From Planococcus sp. CP5-4_YE (GTDB lineage: Bacteria; Bacillota; Bacilli; Bacillales_A; Planococcaceae), in NCBI RefSeq assembly GCF_019042655.1, contig NZ_JAHPZO010000001.1, positions 248,001-312,000 of the forward strand: a DNA stretch of 64,000 bases. The letters are read 5' to 3'. The first letter of the stretch is position 1. Every line of letters starts with the position of its first letter. A model generated the notes under the pieces. That model did not search any database. It was given only the letters and a program-made list of their open reading frames with translations, and was not told the DNA's origin. The position numbers were made by a program, and so were the translations under genes. Below, piece by piece: positions 41,001 through 48,715 of this stretch.

Positions 41001-41029
41001 ATTGTATTAAAGTTGTCATGGAATGTCCA
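41001..41029 (-). promoter_or_regulatory. sucCD promoter
   Basis: TGGACA, a 17-base spacer and TACAAT, about 50 bases before sucC. Confidence 0.75.
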
Positions 41030-41075
41030 CAGCTGACAGCCACTCTGCATAAAACTTCGAATTTTCCGTCTCTTA

Positions 41076-41843
41076 TTATTTTTGGACCATCGATTTCACT
41101 GGCTCGAAAGTCTTGCGGTGGATGGGGCAAGGGCCGTGTGCTTCGAGTGCCGCCAAATGATCTTTTGTGCCATATCCTGAATGCTTTGAGAAGCCGTACT
41201 GGGGATACAGGCCTGCGTATTCGTCCATTAAATCATCTCTCCTAGTCTTTGCGAGAATTGATGCAGCGGCAATGCATAGGCTCTTTGCGTCGCCTTTAAT
41301 GATCGCTTCAGACGGCATGGGGACCGTTAGTTTCATCGCATCCGCCAACACGACATCAGGAGCCGCAGCCAAACTGTTGGCCGCGGCTTCCATCGATTGT
41401 TTCGTCGCCTGGTAAATATTCAGCCGGTCGATGGCTTCAGGCGGCTGGATATGGACCGACCAGCTGATGGCTTGCTCTTTGATAAGCAGCGCCAATTCAT
41501 TGCGCTTTGCTTTCGCTATTATTTTCGAATCGTCCAATCCGATGAATGCGCTGCAGTCTTCCGGCAAGATAACGGCCGCCGTTACGACTGGTCCAGCGAG
41601 CGGGCCACGCCCCGCCTCATCGATGCCACAGACGAGTGAATCTATCTGTTGCTTAAATTGTCGATCGAAGTCTTGTTTTTCTTCCAATTTCCGCAGCATG
41701 ACAAGCCTTTTATCGTAACGGCGATGCCAGGAGGCGAGCAATTGCTGGACGCTTTTGCGTGAATCGCTTTTTAACTCCTCCATCCACGGCTGGAAGGTTT
41801 CTGCCTGCAGTAATTTTTCTTTGATTGATGCTGTCGTTTCCAT
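41076..41843 (-). CDS. rnhB: Ribonuclease HII
   Basis: Removes ribonucleotides from DNA, and RNA from hybrids. 255 residues. The catalytic DE is in GIDEAGRGPLAGPVV, the third acid in GLDDSK and the fourth in VLADAMKL. An N-terminal extension of about 70 residues (KEKLLQAETFQPWMEEL) is usual in Bacilli. It lies 56 bases after rbgA, with a weak hairpin between. Confidence 0.96.
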   Translation of the reverse strand: METTASIKEKLLQAETFQPWMEELKSDSRKSVQQLLASWHRRYDKRLVMLRKLEEKQDFDRQFKQQIDSLVCGIDEAGRGPLAGPVVTAAVILPEDCSAFIGLDDSKIIAKAKRNELALLIKEQAISWSVHIQPPEAIDRLNIYQATKQSMEAAANSLAAAPDVVLADAMKLTVPMPSEAIIKGDAKSLCIAAASILAKTRRDDLMDEYAGLYPQYGFSKHSGYGTKDHLAALEAHGPCPIHRKTFEPVKSMVQK

Positions 41844-41864
41844 GTCGCCACTTCCTTTTCACAA

Positions 41865-41897
41865 AGAAATAGCGGGCCCTGTTGGAGGACCCGCTGT
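41865..41897 (-). terminator. Weak hairpin between rbgA and rnhB
   Basis: AGCGGG and CCCGCT pair with some inner G-C pairs, followed by ATTTCTTT on the minus strand. Probably a leaky terminator. Confidence 0.5.
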
Positions 41898-41898
41898 C

Positions 41899-42774
41899 TT
41901 ATGCTAATTCGTCTTGTTCTGTAATCATTTCATCGCGGTAATCGAATGTAATGCGCCCAAGATGCTGGTTGCGGATATCACGCACGATGATCTCGGCTGT
42001 CATTTCATAATCAACCTCGTTATCCGGGCCGATCATATAACGTTTTTTTCCGATGTGATCAAAGGTCTTCACCAAATCTTCATCGATATGGTCAATGCCG
42101 TAGCGTTCCATCAAACGGTCCGGATAGCGCTCTTCCAGAAATTTCAGCGCATAGATCGCCAGTTCCTGCATTTGAATGACCGAATCCTTGATTGCTCCAG
42201 TGACCGCAAGTTTTTGCCCGGTTTCCTGGTCTTCAAATTTCGGCCAGAGAATGCCTGGCGTGTCGAGCAACTCGATTTCTTTGCCGACTTTAATCCATTG
42301 CTGGGCTTTCGTGACCCCCGGCATGTTACCTGTTTTCGCCAAACTTTTTTTCGCCAGTCGGTTGATCAATGTCGATTTCCCAACGTTCGGGATGCCGACA
42401 ATCATGGCACGGATGGCGCGCGGCTTAATACCTTTCGCTTCCATGCGGTCCCATTTTTCTTTAAGGATCTCTTTCGAGGCTTTGGTGACAGTCTGCAGCC
42501 CTTTTCCTTCTAAGGAATTAATCGCCACTGCACGGGTTCCTTCATTTTCGAAATGCTGGATCCATTTTTTTGTTTCCCGCTCATCTGCCATATCCATTTT
42601 ATTAAGGATAATAAGCCGCGGTTTTTGCTGGATCACTTGGTCGATCATCGGATTGCGCGATGACAGCGGCAATCGTGCATCCACCAATTCAAAGATGATA
42701 TCCACCAACTTCAGTTTTTCTGTTACTTCCCGGCGCGCTTTCGCCATATGGCCAGGAAACCATTGAATCGTCAT
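41899..42774 (-). CDS. rbgA: Ribosome biogenesis GTPase RbgA (YlqF)
   Basis: Essential GTPase for late assembly of the 50S subunit. 291 residues with circularly permuted GTPase motifs. G4 (LNKMDMAD) comes first, then G1 (GIPNVGKST), G2 region ([11 protein letters not shown]) and G3 (LDTPGI). The opening [13 protein letters not shown] is the family signature. Lies 11 bases after lepB, so probably co-transcribed. Confidence 0.97.
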   Translation of the reverse strand: MTIQWFPGHMAKARREVTEKLKLVDIIFELVDARLPLSSRNPMIDQVIQQKPRLIILNKMDMADERETKKWIQHFENEGTRAVAINSLEGKGLQTVTKASKEILKEKWDRMEAKGIKPRAIRAMIVGIPNVGKSTLINRLAKKSLAKTGNMPGVTKAQQWIKVGKEIELLDTPGILWPKFEDQETGQKLAVTGAIKDSVIQMQELAIYALKFLEERYPDRLMERYGIDHIDEDLVKTFDHIGKKRYMIGPDNEVDYEMTAEIIVRDIRNQHLGRITFDYRDEMITEQDELA

Positions 42775-42785
42775 GCCATCACTCC

Positions 42786-43343
42786 TTAATTTACAATGCC
42801 GGCTTCATCGACCGGCCAAAAAACAAAATTCGTATTGCCAATTACTTCATCAATCGATACCAGCCCGATGTGGCGACTGTCCTTGCTCGCCCGGCGGTTA
42901 TCTCCCATGACGAAAACATAGCCGTCCGGAATCGTAGAATAGCTGGTAATATCCTCGAGCGTAAAATCTTCTGTCAAGGTACCGGTGATACCTGTCTTGT
43001 ATTGATCGAGATAAGGTTCTTCTACTGCTTCTCCATTTATTAATAGCTGGTCTTCCTCATAGGCAACATGGTCGCCTGGTAAGCCGATGACCCGCTTGAT
43101 ATAGTCTTTTTGTTCCGGTGCATGAAACACGATGATATCGAACCGATCCGGCTCGCCGATATCGTAGCCGATTTTATTGACGATCATCCGGTCTCCGTGT
43201 TCAAGAGTGGGCATCATCGATTCGCCATCCACCACTATAGGCGTGAATAAGAAAAATCGAATAATTGCTGCAAGGCCGAACGCGATCAACAGAGCTTTGG
43301 ACCATTCCCATACTTCATTTTTCTTTTTCCCTTCAGCTTCCAT
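42786..43343 (-). CDS. lepB: Type I signal peptidase
   Basis: Cleaves signal peptides of exported proteins at the outer membrane face. 185 residues. One N-terminal membrane helix (about 16-36) is followed by the catalytic Ser42 in DGESMMPTL and general-base Lys83 in [11 protein letters not shown]. The final conserved box is [18 protein letters not shown] at 43343 follows GGGGAGG; an ATG four bases upstream is out of frame. It lies between rplS and rbgA, a position usual for Geobacillus and Planococcaceae but not for B. subtilis. Confidence 0.97.
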   Translation of the reverse strand: MEAEGKKKNEVWEWSKALLIAFGLAAIIRFFLFTPIVVDGESMMPTLEHGDRMIVNKIGYDIGEPDRFDIIVFHAPEQKDYIKRVIGLPGDHVAYEEDQLLINGEAVEEPYLDQYKTGITGTLTEDFTLEDITSYSTIPDGYVFVMGDNRRASKDSRHIGLVSIDEVIGNTNFVFWPVDEAGIVN

Positions 43344-43372
43344 GCATGTTCCTCCCCGCGCTTAATGCCCTA

Positions 43373-43401
43373 ATTGTACAGCGAAACAAGGTGTTTAGCA
43401 A
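43373..43401 (-). promoter_or_regulatory. lepB-rbgA promoter
   Basis: TTGCTA, a 17-base spacer and TACAAT, just after the two rplS terminators. Confidence 0.7.
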
Positions 43402-43449
43402 AGAAAAGAACAGCGCCATCACAGCTTTTGACGATTAAAAAAGCATAAT

Positions 43450-43480
43450 AAAAGGCCCAGGCAATCAGCCCAGGCCTTTT
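43450..43480 (-). terminator. Second terminator after rplS
   Basis: AAAAGGCC/GGCCTTTT stem with inner GGC/GCC pairs, then TTATTATGCTTTTTT on the minus strand. Confidence 0.75.
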
Positions 43481-43485
43481 GAATG

Positions 43486-43510
43486 CAAAAGAAGAAGGCG
43501 ATAAGCCTTC
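43486..43510 (-). terminator. First terminator after rplS
   Basis: GAAGGC/GCCTTC stem with a 5-base loop and TTCTTTTG after it. With the hairpin downstream it makes a tandem stop. Confidence 0.75.
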
Positions 43511-43526
43511 TCCTATCCTTGCAATA

Positions 43527-43871
43527 TTAACGGATTTCTTTGATACGTGCTGCTTTACCGCGTAGGTTGCGCAAGTAGTACAATTTAGCACGACGTACTT
43601 TACCACGGCGAGTAACTTCAAGCTGAGCGATTTTCGGCGTGTGTACTGGGAATGTACGTTCCACACCTACACCGTAGGAGATTTTACGAACAGTGAATGA
43701 TTCACTGATTCCGCCTCCGCGACGGCTGATAACGACTCCTTCGTATACCTGGATACGTTCGCGAGTTCCCTCGACAACTTTCACGTGAACGCGAACAGTG
43801 TCTCCTGGACGGAACGCTGGGTGATCCGCACGAAGTTGTTCTTTAGTGATTTCAGTAATGATGTTTTGCAT
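43527..43871 (-). CDS. rplS: 50S ribosomal protein L19
   Basis: Large-subunit protein at the 30S-50S interface. 114 residues with [22 protein letters not shown] and [17 protein letters not shown], both invariant in the family. It has its own promoter and a leader resembling the known Firmicutes L19 leader, then two terminators. Confidence 0.98.
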   Translation of the reverse strand: MQNIITEITKEQLRADHPAFRPGDTVRVHVKVVEGTRERIQVYEGVVISRRGGGISESFTVRKISYGVGVERTFPVHTPKIAQLEVTRRGKVRRAKLYYLRNLRGKAARIKEIR

Positions 43872-43884
43872 GTTTTTTCTCTCC

Positions 43885-43960
43885 TTCTACAGATGCTCTT
43901 GCAGTTACTGCCTGTTGCAGCGGAACACCGTGATTCGTGTACTTTGCATAAAAGTACATT
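43885..43960 (-). promoter_or_regulatory. L19 leader RNA
   Basis: The leader carries GTACTTT/AAAGTAC hairpin arms, the string CACGGTGTTCCGCTG and the segment ACTGCAAGAGCATCTGT just before the ribosome-binding site, which match my memory of the Bacillus L19 leader used for autogenous control. GCAG-TAA-CTGC and CTGC-AACAG-GCAG are mutually exclusive short hairpins. A search against Rfam was not possible. Confidence 0.7.
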
Positions 43961-43997
43961 CTCCATGTTATCACTTTGCACCTATATCTGCAAGAGC
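43895..43997. repeat. 10-bp perfect inverted repeat around the rplS promoter
   Basis: GCTCTTGCAG at 43895-43904 and CTGCAAGAGC at 43988-43997 are exact reverse complements 83 bases apart. The outer arm covers the -35 TTGCAG and the inner arm lies in the L19 leader. Confidence 0.85.
43965..43993 (-). promoter_or_regulatory. rplS promoter
   Basis: TTGCAG, a 17-base spacer and TAACAT with an extended TGA, just after trmD. Confidence 0.65.
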
Positions 43998-44006
43998 TAT
44001 CTTGAT

Positions 44007-44738
44007 TTATTTTTTTGCTTGTAAGCGAGCCAATATGTTTTTCTGCTTGTCGCTCAGTTCGACATGGTCGAGCAAGTCCGGGCGGCGTTCAAGCGTGCGC
44101 TTCAGGCCTTGTTCTTCCCGCCACTCTTCGATTTTTGCATGATTCCCTGAAGTCAATACAGCTGGAACCGGCATATTTCTAAAGTTAGCGGGCCGCGTAT
44201 AATGAGGGTGCTCCAAGAGGCCAGTCGAAAAGGAATCACGGACTGGGGAATCGCTATTGCCGAGCACACCGGGGAGCAGCCTTACGACGCTGTCGATCAC
44301 CGTCATGGCCGCCAGCTCCCCGCCGGTCAACACAAAATCGCCAATGGAAATCTCGTCGGTGACCAAATGTTCACGGATGCGTTCATCATATCCTTCGTAA
44401 TGGCCGCAAATGAACACCAGTTCCTCTTCACGGGCAAGCTCTTCCGCTTTTTGCTGCGTAAAGCGCTCGCCTTGCGGGCACATCAAAATGACACGCGGTT
44501 TCTTGCCATCGGTTGTGATGCTCTCAACTGCATTGAAAACCGGTTCAGGCTTCAGCACCATGCCGGCGCCCCCGCCGAACGGGTAATCATCCACTTGGCG
44601 CTTATTGTCGGCAAATTCGCGGATGTCGACAACTCCTAAAGTGACCGCGCCTTTGTCCTGCGCTTTTCTCATGATCGAATGCTGGAACACCCCTTCGAAC
44701 ATCGGCGGAAAAAGAGACAACACCTGGATGTTCATCAT
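44007..44738 (-). CDS. trmD: tRNA (guanine-37-N1)-methyltransferase
   Basis: SAM-dependent SPOUT enzyme that makes m1G37 and prevents frameshifting. 243 residues. SAM- and tRNA-binding motifs [28 protein letters not shown] and the knot region [16 protein letters not shown] are present. Starts 4 bases inside rimM, so the pair is translationally coupled. Confidence 0.98.
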   Translation of the reverse strand: MMNIQVLSLFPPMFEGVFQHSIMRKAQDKGAVTLGVVDIREFADNKRQVDDYPFGGGAGMVLKPEPVFNAVESITTDGKKPRVILMCPQGERFTQQKAEELAREEELVFICGHYEGYDERIREHLVTDEISIGDFVLTGGELAAMTVIDSVVRLLPGVLGNSDSPVRDSFSTGLLEHPHYTRPANFRNMPVPAVLTSGNHAKIEEWREEQGLKRTLERRPDLLDHVELSDKQKNILARLQAKK

Positions 44739-45250
44739 GATAACAAGCCATCCAATACATCGATGGTGATTTTCTTTTCATCGATGTCGACGTCCTTGAC
44801 CACGTCTTCGATATAAGGGATATAATGCTTTTTGCCTTTTGCCGGCGTTACTTCCCAGACGTCGTTCGCGCCGGTCTCCAAAATTTCGGTCACTTCGCCA
44901 ATCTCCTGGCCTTCGATAGAAAACACTTGGCAGCCGAGAATTTCATGATGGTAAAAAGCGCCTTCTTCCAAATCGCCGAGATCGTGTTCAGCGATCTTCA
45001 GATAACCTTCCTTGAACGGTTCGACATCATTGATGTTCGGATACCCTTCAAAAGATAAAAGATTGAAGTTTTTATGGGTGCGATGGCTCGCCACTTTCAC
45101 CATGATCGGCTTTTTCGCACCGGCGGTAAACAAGCCGAGCTTATTGCCGATCGCAAACCGTTCTTCCGGAAAATCGGTACGGGACATCACGCGCACTTCA
45201 CCGCGGATCCCGTGAGTATTGACTATTTTTCCTACGTTAAACCATTCCAC
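44735..45250 (-). CDS. rimM: Ribosome maturation factor RimM
   Basis: Binds S19 and aids 30S head assembly. 171 residues. N-terminal beta barrel opens [19 protein letters not shown]; the PRC-barrel domain follows ([21 protein letters not shown]). GTG at 45250 is used, with GGGTG seven bases upstream; an ATG four bases earlier is out of frame. A strong terminator separates it from khpA. Confidence 0.96.
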   Translation of the reverse strand: MEWFNVGKIVNTHGIRGEVRVMSRTDFPEERFAIGNKLGLFTAGAKKPIMVKVASHRTHKNFNLLSFEGYPNINDVEPFKEGYLKIAEHDLGDLEEGAFYHHEILGCQVFSIEGQEIGEVTEILETGANDVWEVTPAKGKKHYIPYIEDVVKDVDIDEKKITIDVLDGLLS

Positions 45251-45280
45251 GCATAAACACCCTTCCTGTATTTTTTCCTG

Positions 45281-45314
45281 AAAAAAAAGGAAGGAACCGG
45301 GGCTCCTTCCTTTT
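45281..45314 (-). terminator. Terminator after khpA
   Basis: AAAAGGAAGGA/TCCTTCCTTTT stem with eight T after it. The 5' arm begins at the khpA stop codon. Confidence 0.92.
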
Positions 45315-45547
45315 CAATCCACAATATCAAGGTACGTTTTCTTCTTATGATAATTTCCTGCTGCTGAATAGACGACAGAGCGTACAGCTTTCGCTACACG
45401 TCCTTGCTTGCCGATCACTTTCCCTGTATCGCTTTGATGCACGGAAAGCTTGTAGACGACTCGGTTAGTGTTTTCGTCTTTTTCAATACGAACTGCTTCC
45501 GGATAATCAACTAACGGCTTGACGATCGTTTCAATCAGCTGCTCCAT
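45314..45547 (-). CDS. khpA: KH-domain RNA-binding protein KhpA (YlqC)
   Basis: Small RNA-binding protein that partners KhpB in Gram-positive bacteria and affects cell-length control and sRNA biology. 77 residues, a single KH domain with GKVIGKQGRVAKAVR as the GxxG loop. It follows rpsP by 12 bases. The ylqD gene found next in B. subtilis is missing. Confidence 0.93.
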   Translation of the reverse strand: MEQLIETIVKPLVDYPEAVRIEKDENTNRVVYKLSVHQSDTGKVIGKQGRVAKAVRSVVYSAAGNYHKKKTYLDIVD

Positions 45548-45559
45548 AAGAACGCTCCC

Positions 45560-45832
45560 TTACTTGTTTAGTTTTTCGTTATGGAATTTCTCCATAATGC
45601 CATTCTGAGAGAACAAGTTACGAACTGTGTCAGATGGTTTAGCGCCATCATGAAGCCATTTCAACGCCAATTCTTCGTCGATTTTAACTTCAGCTGGAAC
45701 TGTCAGCGGGTTGTAAGTACCTACTGTTTTGATTTGACGGCCGTCACGTGGAGCACGTGAATCAGCGACTACGATACGGTAAAAAGGAGATTTTTTAGCT
45801 CCCATACGTTTTAAGCGAATTTTTACTGCCAT
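45560..45832 (-). CDS. rpsP: 30S ribosomal protein S16
   Basis: Assembly-stabilising small-subunit protein. 90 residues from ATG 45832 ([19 protein letters not shown]), the length of the B. subtilis protein. A GTG four codons earlier overlaps the GGAGGTG ribosome site and is rejected. First gene of rpsP-khpA, with its own promoter. Confidence 0.97.
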   Translation of the reverse strand: MAVKIRLKRMGAKKSPFYRIVVADSRAPRDGRQIKTVGTYNPLTVPAEVKIDEELALKWLHDGAKPSDTVRNLFSQNGIMEKFHNEKLNK

Positions 45833-45870
45833 TTTATAAAGCACCTCCGAATAGTTTCACACAAGATATT

Positions 45871-45899
45871 ATATTAGCAAGCTTTAAAAGGTTTGTAAA
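45871..45899 (-). promoter_or_regulatory. rpsP promoter
   Basis: TTTACA, a 17-base spacer and TAATAT; an overlapping TATAAT would give a 20-base spacer. It lies in the spacer between ffh and rpsP. Confidence 0.65.
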
Positions 45900-45924
45900 G
45901 TATTTTTTCTTAACACTACCAAAT

Positions 45925-47283
45925 TTACTTGAAAAGCGAGTCCAGGCCTGGCATCGACATCTTTTTCTTGCCTTTTTTGCCGGCCATTCCGGACATTTGT
46001 TTCATCATTTTCTTCATGTCTTCGAACTGCTTGAGCAGCCTATTGACATCTTGGATGGACGTTCCGGAACCGCGGGCAATCCGTTTTTTCCGGTTGGCAT
46101 TAATGATTTCGGGAGTCGTCTTCTCCTGGATTGTCATCGAGCGGATAATCGCTTCGACACGCCCCATTTGGCTCTCGTCCACTTTGGCATTTTCGAGGCC
46201 TTTGATTTTGTTGGCACCTGGGAGCATCTTCAAAATTTCATCGAGCGGCCCCATTTGCTTCACTTGATCCAATTGCTCCAGGAAATCGTCGAACGTAAAC
46301 GATGACGTGCGGAACTTCTCTTCCAATTCCTTTGCCTTCGCTTCATCGACGTTGGTTTGTGCTTTTTCGATCAAGGACAACATATCGCCCATGCCAAGTA
46401 TGCGGGATGCCATGCGTTCTGGATGGAATGGTTCAAGCGCATCCATCTTCTCGCCTGTCCCGATATACTTGATCGGCTTTTCCGTGACGGCGCGGATTGA
46501 TAATGCTGCACCCCCGCGCGTGTCGCCGTCAAGCTTGGTCAGGACGACGCCAGTGATGCCGATTGCGTCATCAAAGCTTTGCGCTACATTGACCGCATCC
46601 TGGCCGGTCATCGAATCGACGACAAGGAAAATTTCATCCGGCTCTTTGATCGACCGGATGTCTTTCAGTTCCTGCATCAATTGCTCATCGACATGCAACC
46701 GTCCTGCCGTATCAATAATGACTGTATCGAGATGCTCCGCTTTCGCGTATTCAATCGCTTCACGGGCGATATCAACCGGATTCGCGTCCGTCCCTTTCGA
46801 GAACACCGGCAATGATAATTGTTTGCCGATCGTCTCAAGCTGATTGATTGCAGCCGGGCGGTAGACGTCCGCTGCAACTAGCAATGGCTTGCGATTATTC
46901 TTCTTGCGCAGCACGCCTGCAAGCTTACCGGTAGTTGTGGTCTTACCGGCCCCTTGCAAGCCGACCATCATGATAACCGTTGGCTGTCGCGTCGAAAAGT
47001 CAATTTTGCTTTGCTCTCCGCCCATCAACTCTGTCAGTTCATCTTTGACGATTTTTACGACTTGCTGCCCTGGCGTCAAGCTTTCCATAACTTCGAGGCC
47101 AACCGCGCGTTCACTGACTTTCTTAATGAACGACTTGATCACTTTCAAATTGACGTCCGCTTCAATCAAGGCAAAGCGGACTTCGCGCATCATCTCTTTT
47201 ACGTCTGCTTCGGACAATTTCCCTTTGCCTTTGATTTTGGTCATCGTTCCTTGCAGGCGTTCAGATAATCCTTCAAATGCCAC
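45925..47283 (-). CDS. ffh: Signal recognition particle protein Ffh (SRP54)
   Basis: Binds 4.5S/6S RNA and signal sequences and delivers ribosomes to FtsY. 452 residues. N domain, then G domain with GLQGAGKTTTTGKLA and DTAGR, then the methionine-rich M domain (GSGTSIQDVNRLLKQF, MKKMMKQMSGM). GTG start at 47283 follows AGGAGGCGG. Preceded by ylxM with a 13-base gap. Confidence 0.98.
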   Translation of the reverse strand: MAFEGLSERLQGTMTKIKGKGKLSEADVKEMMREVRFALIEADVNLKVIKSFIKKVSERAVGLEVMESLTPGQQVVKIVKDELTELMGGEQSKIDFSTRQPTVIMMVGLQGAGKTTTTGKLAGVLRKKNNRKPLLVAADVYRPAAINQLETIGKQLSLPVFSKGTDANPVDIAREAIEYAKAEHLDTVIIDTAGRLHVDEQLMQELKDIRSIKEPDEIFLVVDSMTGQDAVNVAQSFDDAIGITGVVLTKLDGDTRGGAALSIRAVTEKPIKYIGTGEKMDALEPFHPERMASRILGMGDMLSLIEKAQTNVDEAKAKELEEKFRTSSFTFDDFLEQLDQVKQMGPLDEILKMLPGANKIKGLENAKVDESQMGRVEAIIRSMTIQEKTTPEIINANRKKRIARGSGTSIQDVNRLLKQFEDMKKMMKQMSGMAGKKGKKKMSMPGLDSLFK

Positions 47284-47296
47284 TATATACCGCCTC

Positions 47297-47620
47297 CTAG
47301 TCCCATTCCTTCAACTCGTCCAAAAATTTCTGGACATTGTCATCTGTGAATGGCTGTTTTTCAAAAGTCGAGACGAGTTGCTGACGCCGCTGAAACTTTT
47401 CGAACAGCTGCAACTTCTCCTCGTATTCTTCTAGCATCGCTTCGGTTCGGCGGATATTATCGTACACCGCTTGGCGCGTAATTTCATACTCTTCGGCAAT
47501 TTCACCGAGCGAATGGTCATCCAGGTAATACAAGCTCATATAGCTGCGCTGTTTGGGCGTTAGCAACTCCTGATAGAAATCAAAAAGATAATTCATTCTT
47601 GTCGTTTTTTCCAGTCCCAT
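47297..47620 (-). CDS. ylxM: Sigma-like HTH protein YlxM
   Basis: 107-residue DNA-binding-like protein of the UPF0122 family. Residues about 17-60 form a helix-turn-helix ([23 protein letters not shown], then [10 protein letters not shown]) similar to sigma region 4. A charged coiled region follows. The streptococcal homologue influences SRP function. It sits directly before ffh, as usual. ATG at 47620 is taken. Confidence 0.9.
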   Translation of the reverse strand: MGLEKTTRMNYLFDFYQELLTPKQRSYMSLYYLDDHSLGEIAEEYEITRQAVYDNIRRTEAMLEEYEEKLQLFEKFQRRQQLVSTFEKQPFTDDNVQKFLDELKEWD

Positions 47621-47652
47621 CAATGACGCTCACCCCATTCATACTCCTGTAT

Positions 47653-47681
47653 ACCATACTGAATCCCGAAGCCTCCGTCAA
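47653..47681 (-). promoter_or_regulatory. ylxM-ffh promoter
   Basis: TTGACG, a 17-base spacer and TATGGT between ftsY and ylxM. Confidence 0.55.
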
Positions 47682-47687
47682 GTAATT

Positions 47688-48704
47688 TTACTTGTCTGAG
47701 TTCATTTCTTCCTGCTCTTCCTGGTCCAAGCCTTCGGCAAATAAACCGTAGACGTATTTCTGCGGGTCGAACGGTTGTAGGTCATCGAGTTTTTCGCCGA
47801 GCCCCACAAATTTCACCGGGATATTTAGTTTGTTGCGGATCGCCAGCACAATACCGCCTTTTGCCGTCCCGTCAAGCTTCGTCAAGACGATGCCTGTCAC
47901 TTCCGTCACTTCTTTGAAAGTTTGGGCTTGGATCATGGCGTTTTGCCCTGTCGTTGCATCGAGTGCGAGCAACACTTCATGAGGCGCACCTGGAATTTCA
48001 CGTGCAATGACGCGGTGGACTTTTTGCAATTCGTTCATCAAATTGACTTTGTTCTGCAAGCGGCCCGCCGTATCGCAGATCAAGACGTCGATATTGCGTG
48101 ATTTTGCGGCACGCACGGCATCGTACATGACAGCCGCCGGGTCTGAGCCTTCACTTTGCTTGATGGTTTCAACGCCAACGCGCTGTCCCCACACGTCAAG
48201 CTGGTCAATTGCTCCGGCGCGGAATGTGTCACCTGCTGCGAGCATAACGGACTTGCCTTCGTTTTTCAGGCGCTGAGCCAATTTCCCGATGGTGGTCGTT
48301 TTTCCGACGCCATTGACGCCGACCATTAAAATGACGGTAGGCCCTGTTTCGGCAAAGGTCAATTCGCTCAATTCCTGATCGCCTGCCTCGTAGATTTCAA
48401 CAAGCTTTTCAGAAATGACCGACTGCACATTGGATGTATCTTTGACATTCTGGCGCTGCACTTCGTAACGCAATTCTTCCATCAGTTCGATGACCGTCTC
48501 AAAGCCGACGTCTGCCTGCAGCAGTACTTCTTCCAGTTCTTCAAAAAAGTCTTCATCAACTTTGCGGTAACGGGCGACCAAATCGTTAATCTTCGACGTG
48601 AAGCCGGTCCGCGTTTTGCTCAAGCCTTCGCGGTATTTTTCTGTTGATTGTTCCTCTTCTACATTATTGCTGAATTTATCTTTTAACTTTTTAAAGAAAC
48701 TCAT
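47688..48704 (-). CDS. ftsY: Signal recognition particle receptor FtsY
   Basis: Membrane-associated GTPase that receives SRP. 338 residues with a short charged A domain, N domain and G domain GVNGVGKTTTIGKLA, DTAGRLQNK and TKLDGTAKGG. It follows smc after 11 bases, so rnc-smc-ftsY is one unit. Confidence 0.98.
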   Translation of the reverse strand: MSFFKKLKDKFSNNVEEEQSTEKYREGLSKTRTGFTSKINDLVARYRKVDEDFFEELEEVLLQADVGFETVIELMEELRYEVQRQNVKDTSNVQSVISEKLVEIYEAGDQELSELTFAETGPTVILMVGVNGVGKTTTIGKLAQRLKNEGKSVMLAAGDTFRAGAIDQLDVWGQRVGVETIKQSEGSDPAAVMYDAVRAAKSRNIDVLICDTAGRLQNKVNLMNELQKVHRVIAREIPGAPHEVLLALDATTGQNAMIQAQTFKEVTEVTGIVLTKLDGTAKGGIVLAIRNKLNIPVKFVGLGEKLDDLQPFDPQKYVYGLFAEGLDQEEQEEMNSDK

Positions 48705-48715
48705 AGACTCACTCC

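Noticed and set aside
41030-41075. CodY or catabolite-repression site before sucC
   Set aside because: An AATTTTC half-site occurs, but the second half does not match, and no good cre sequence was found by eye.
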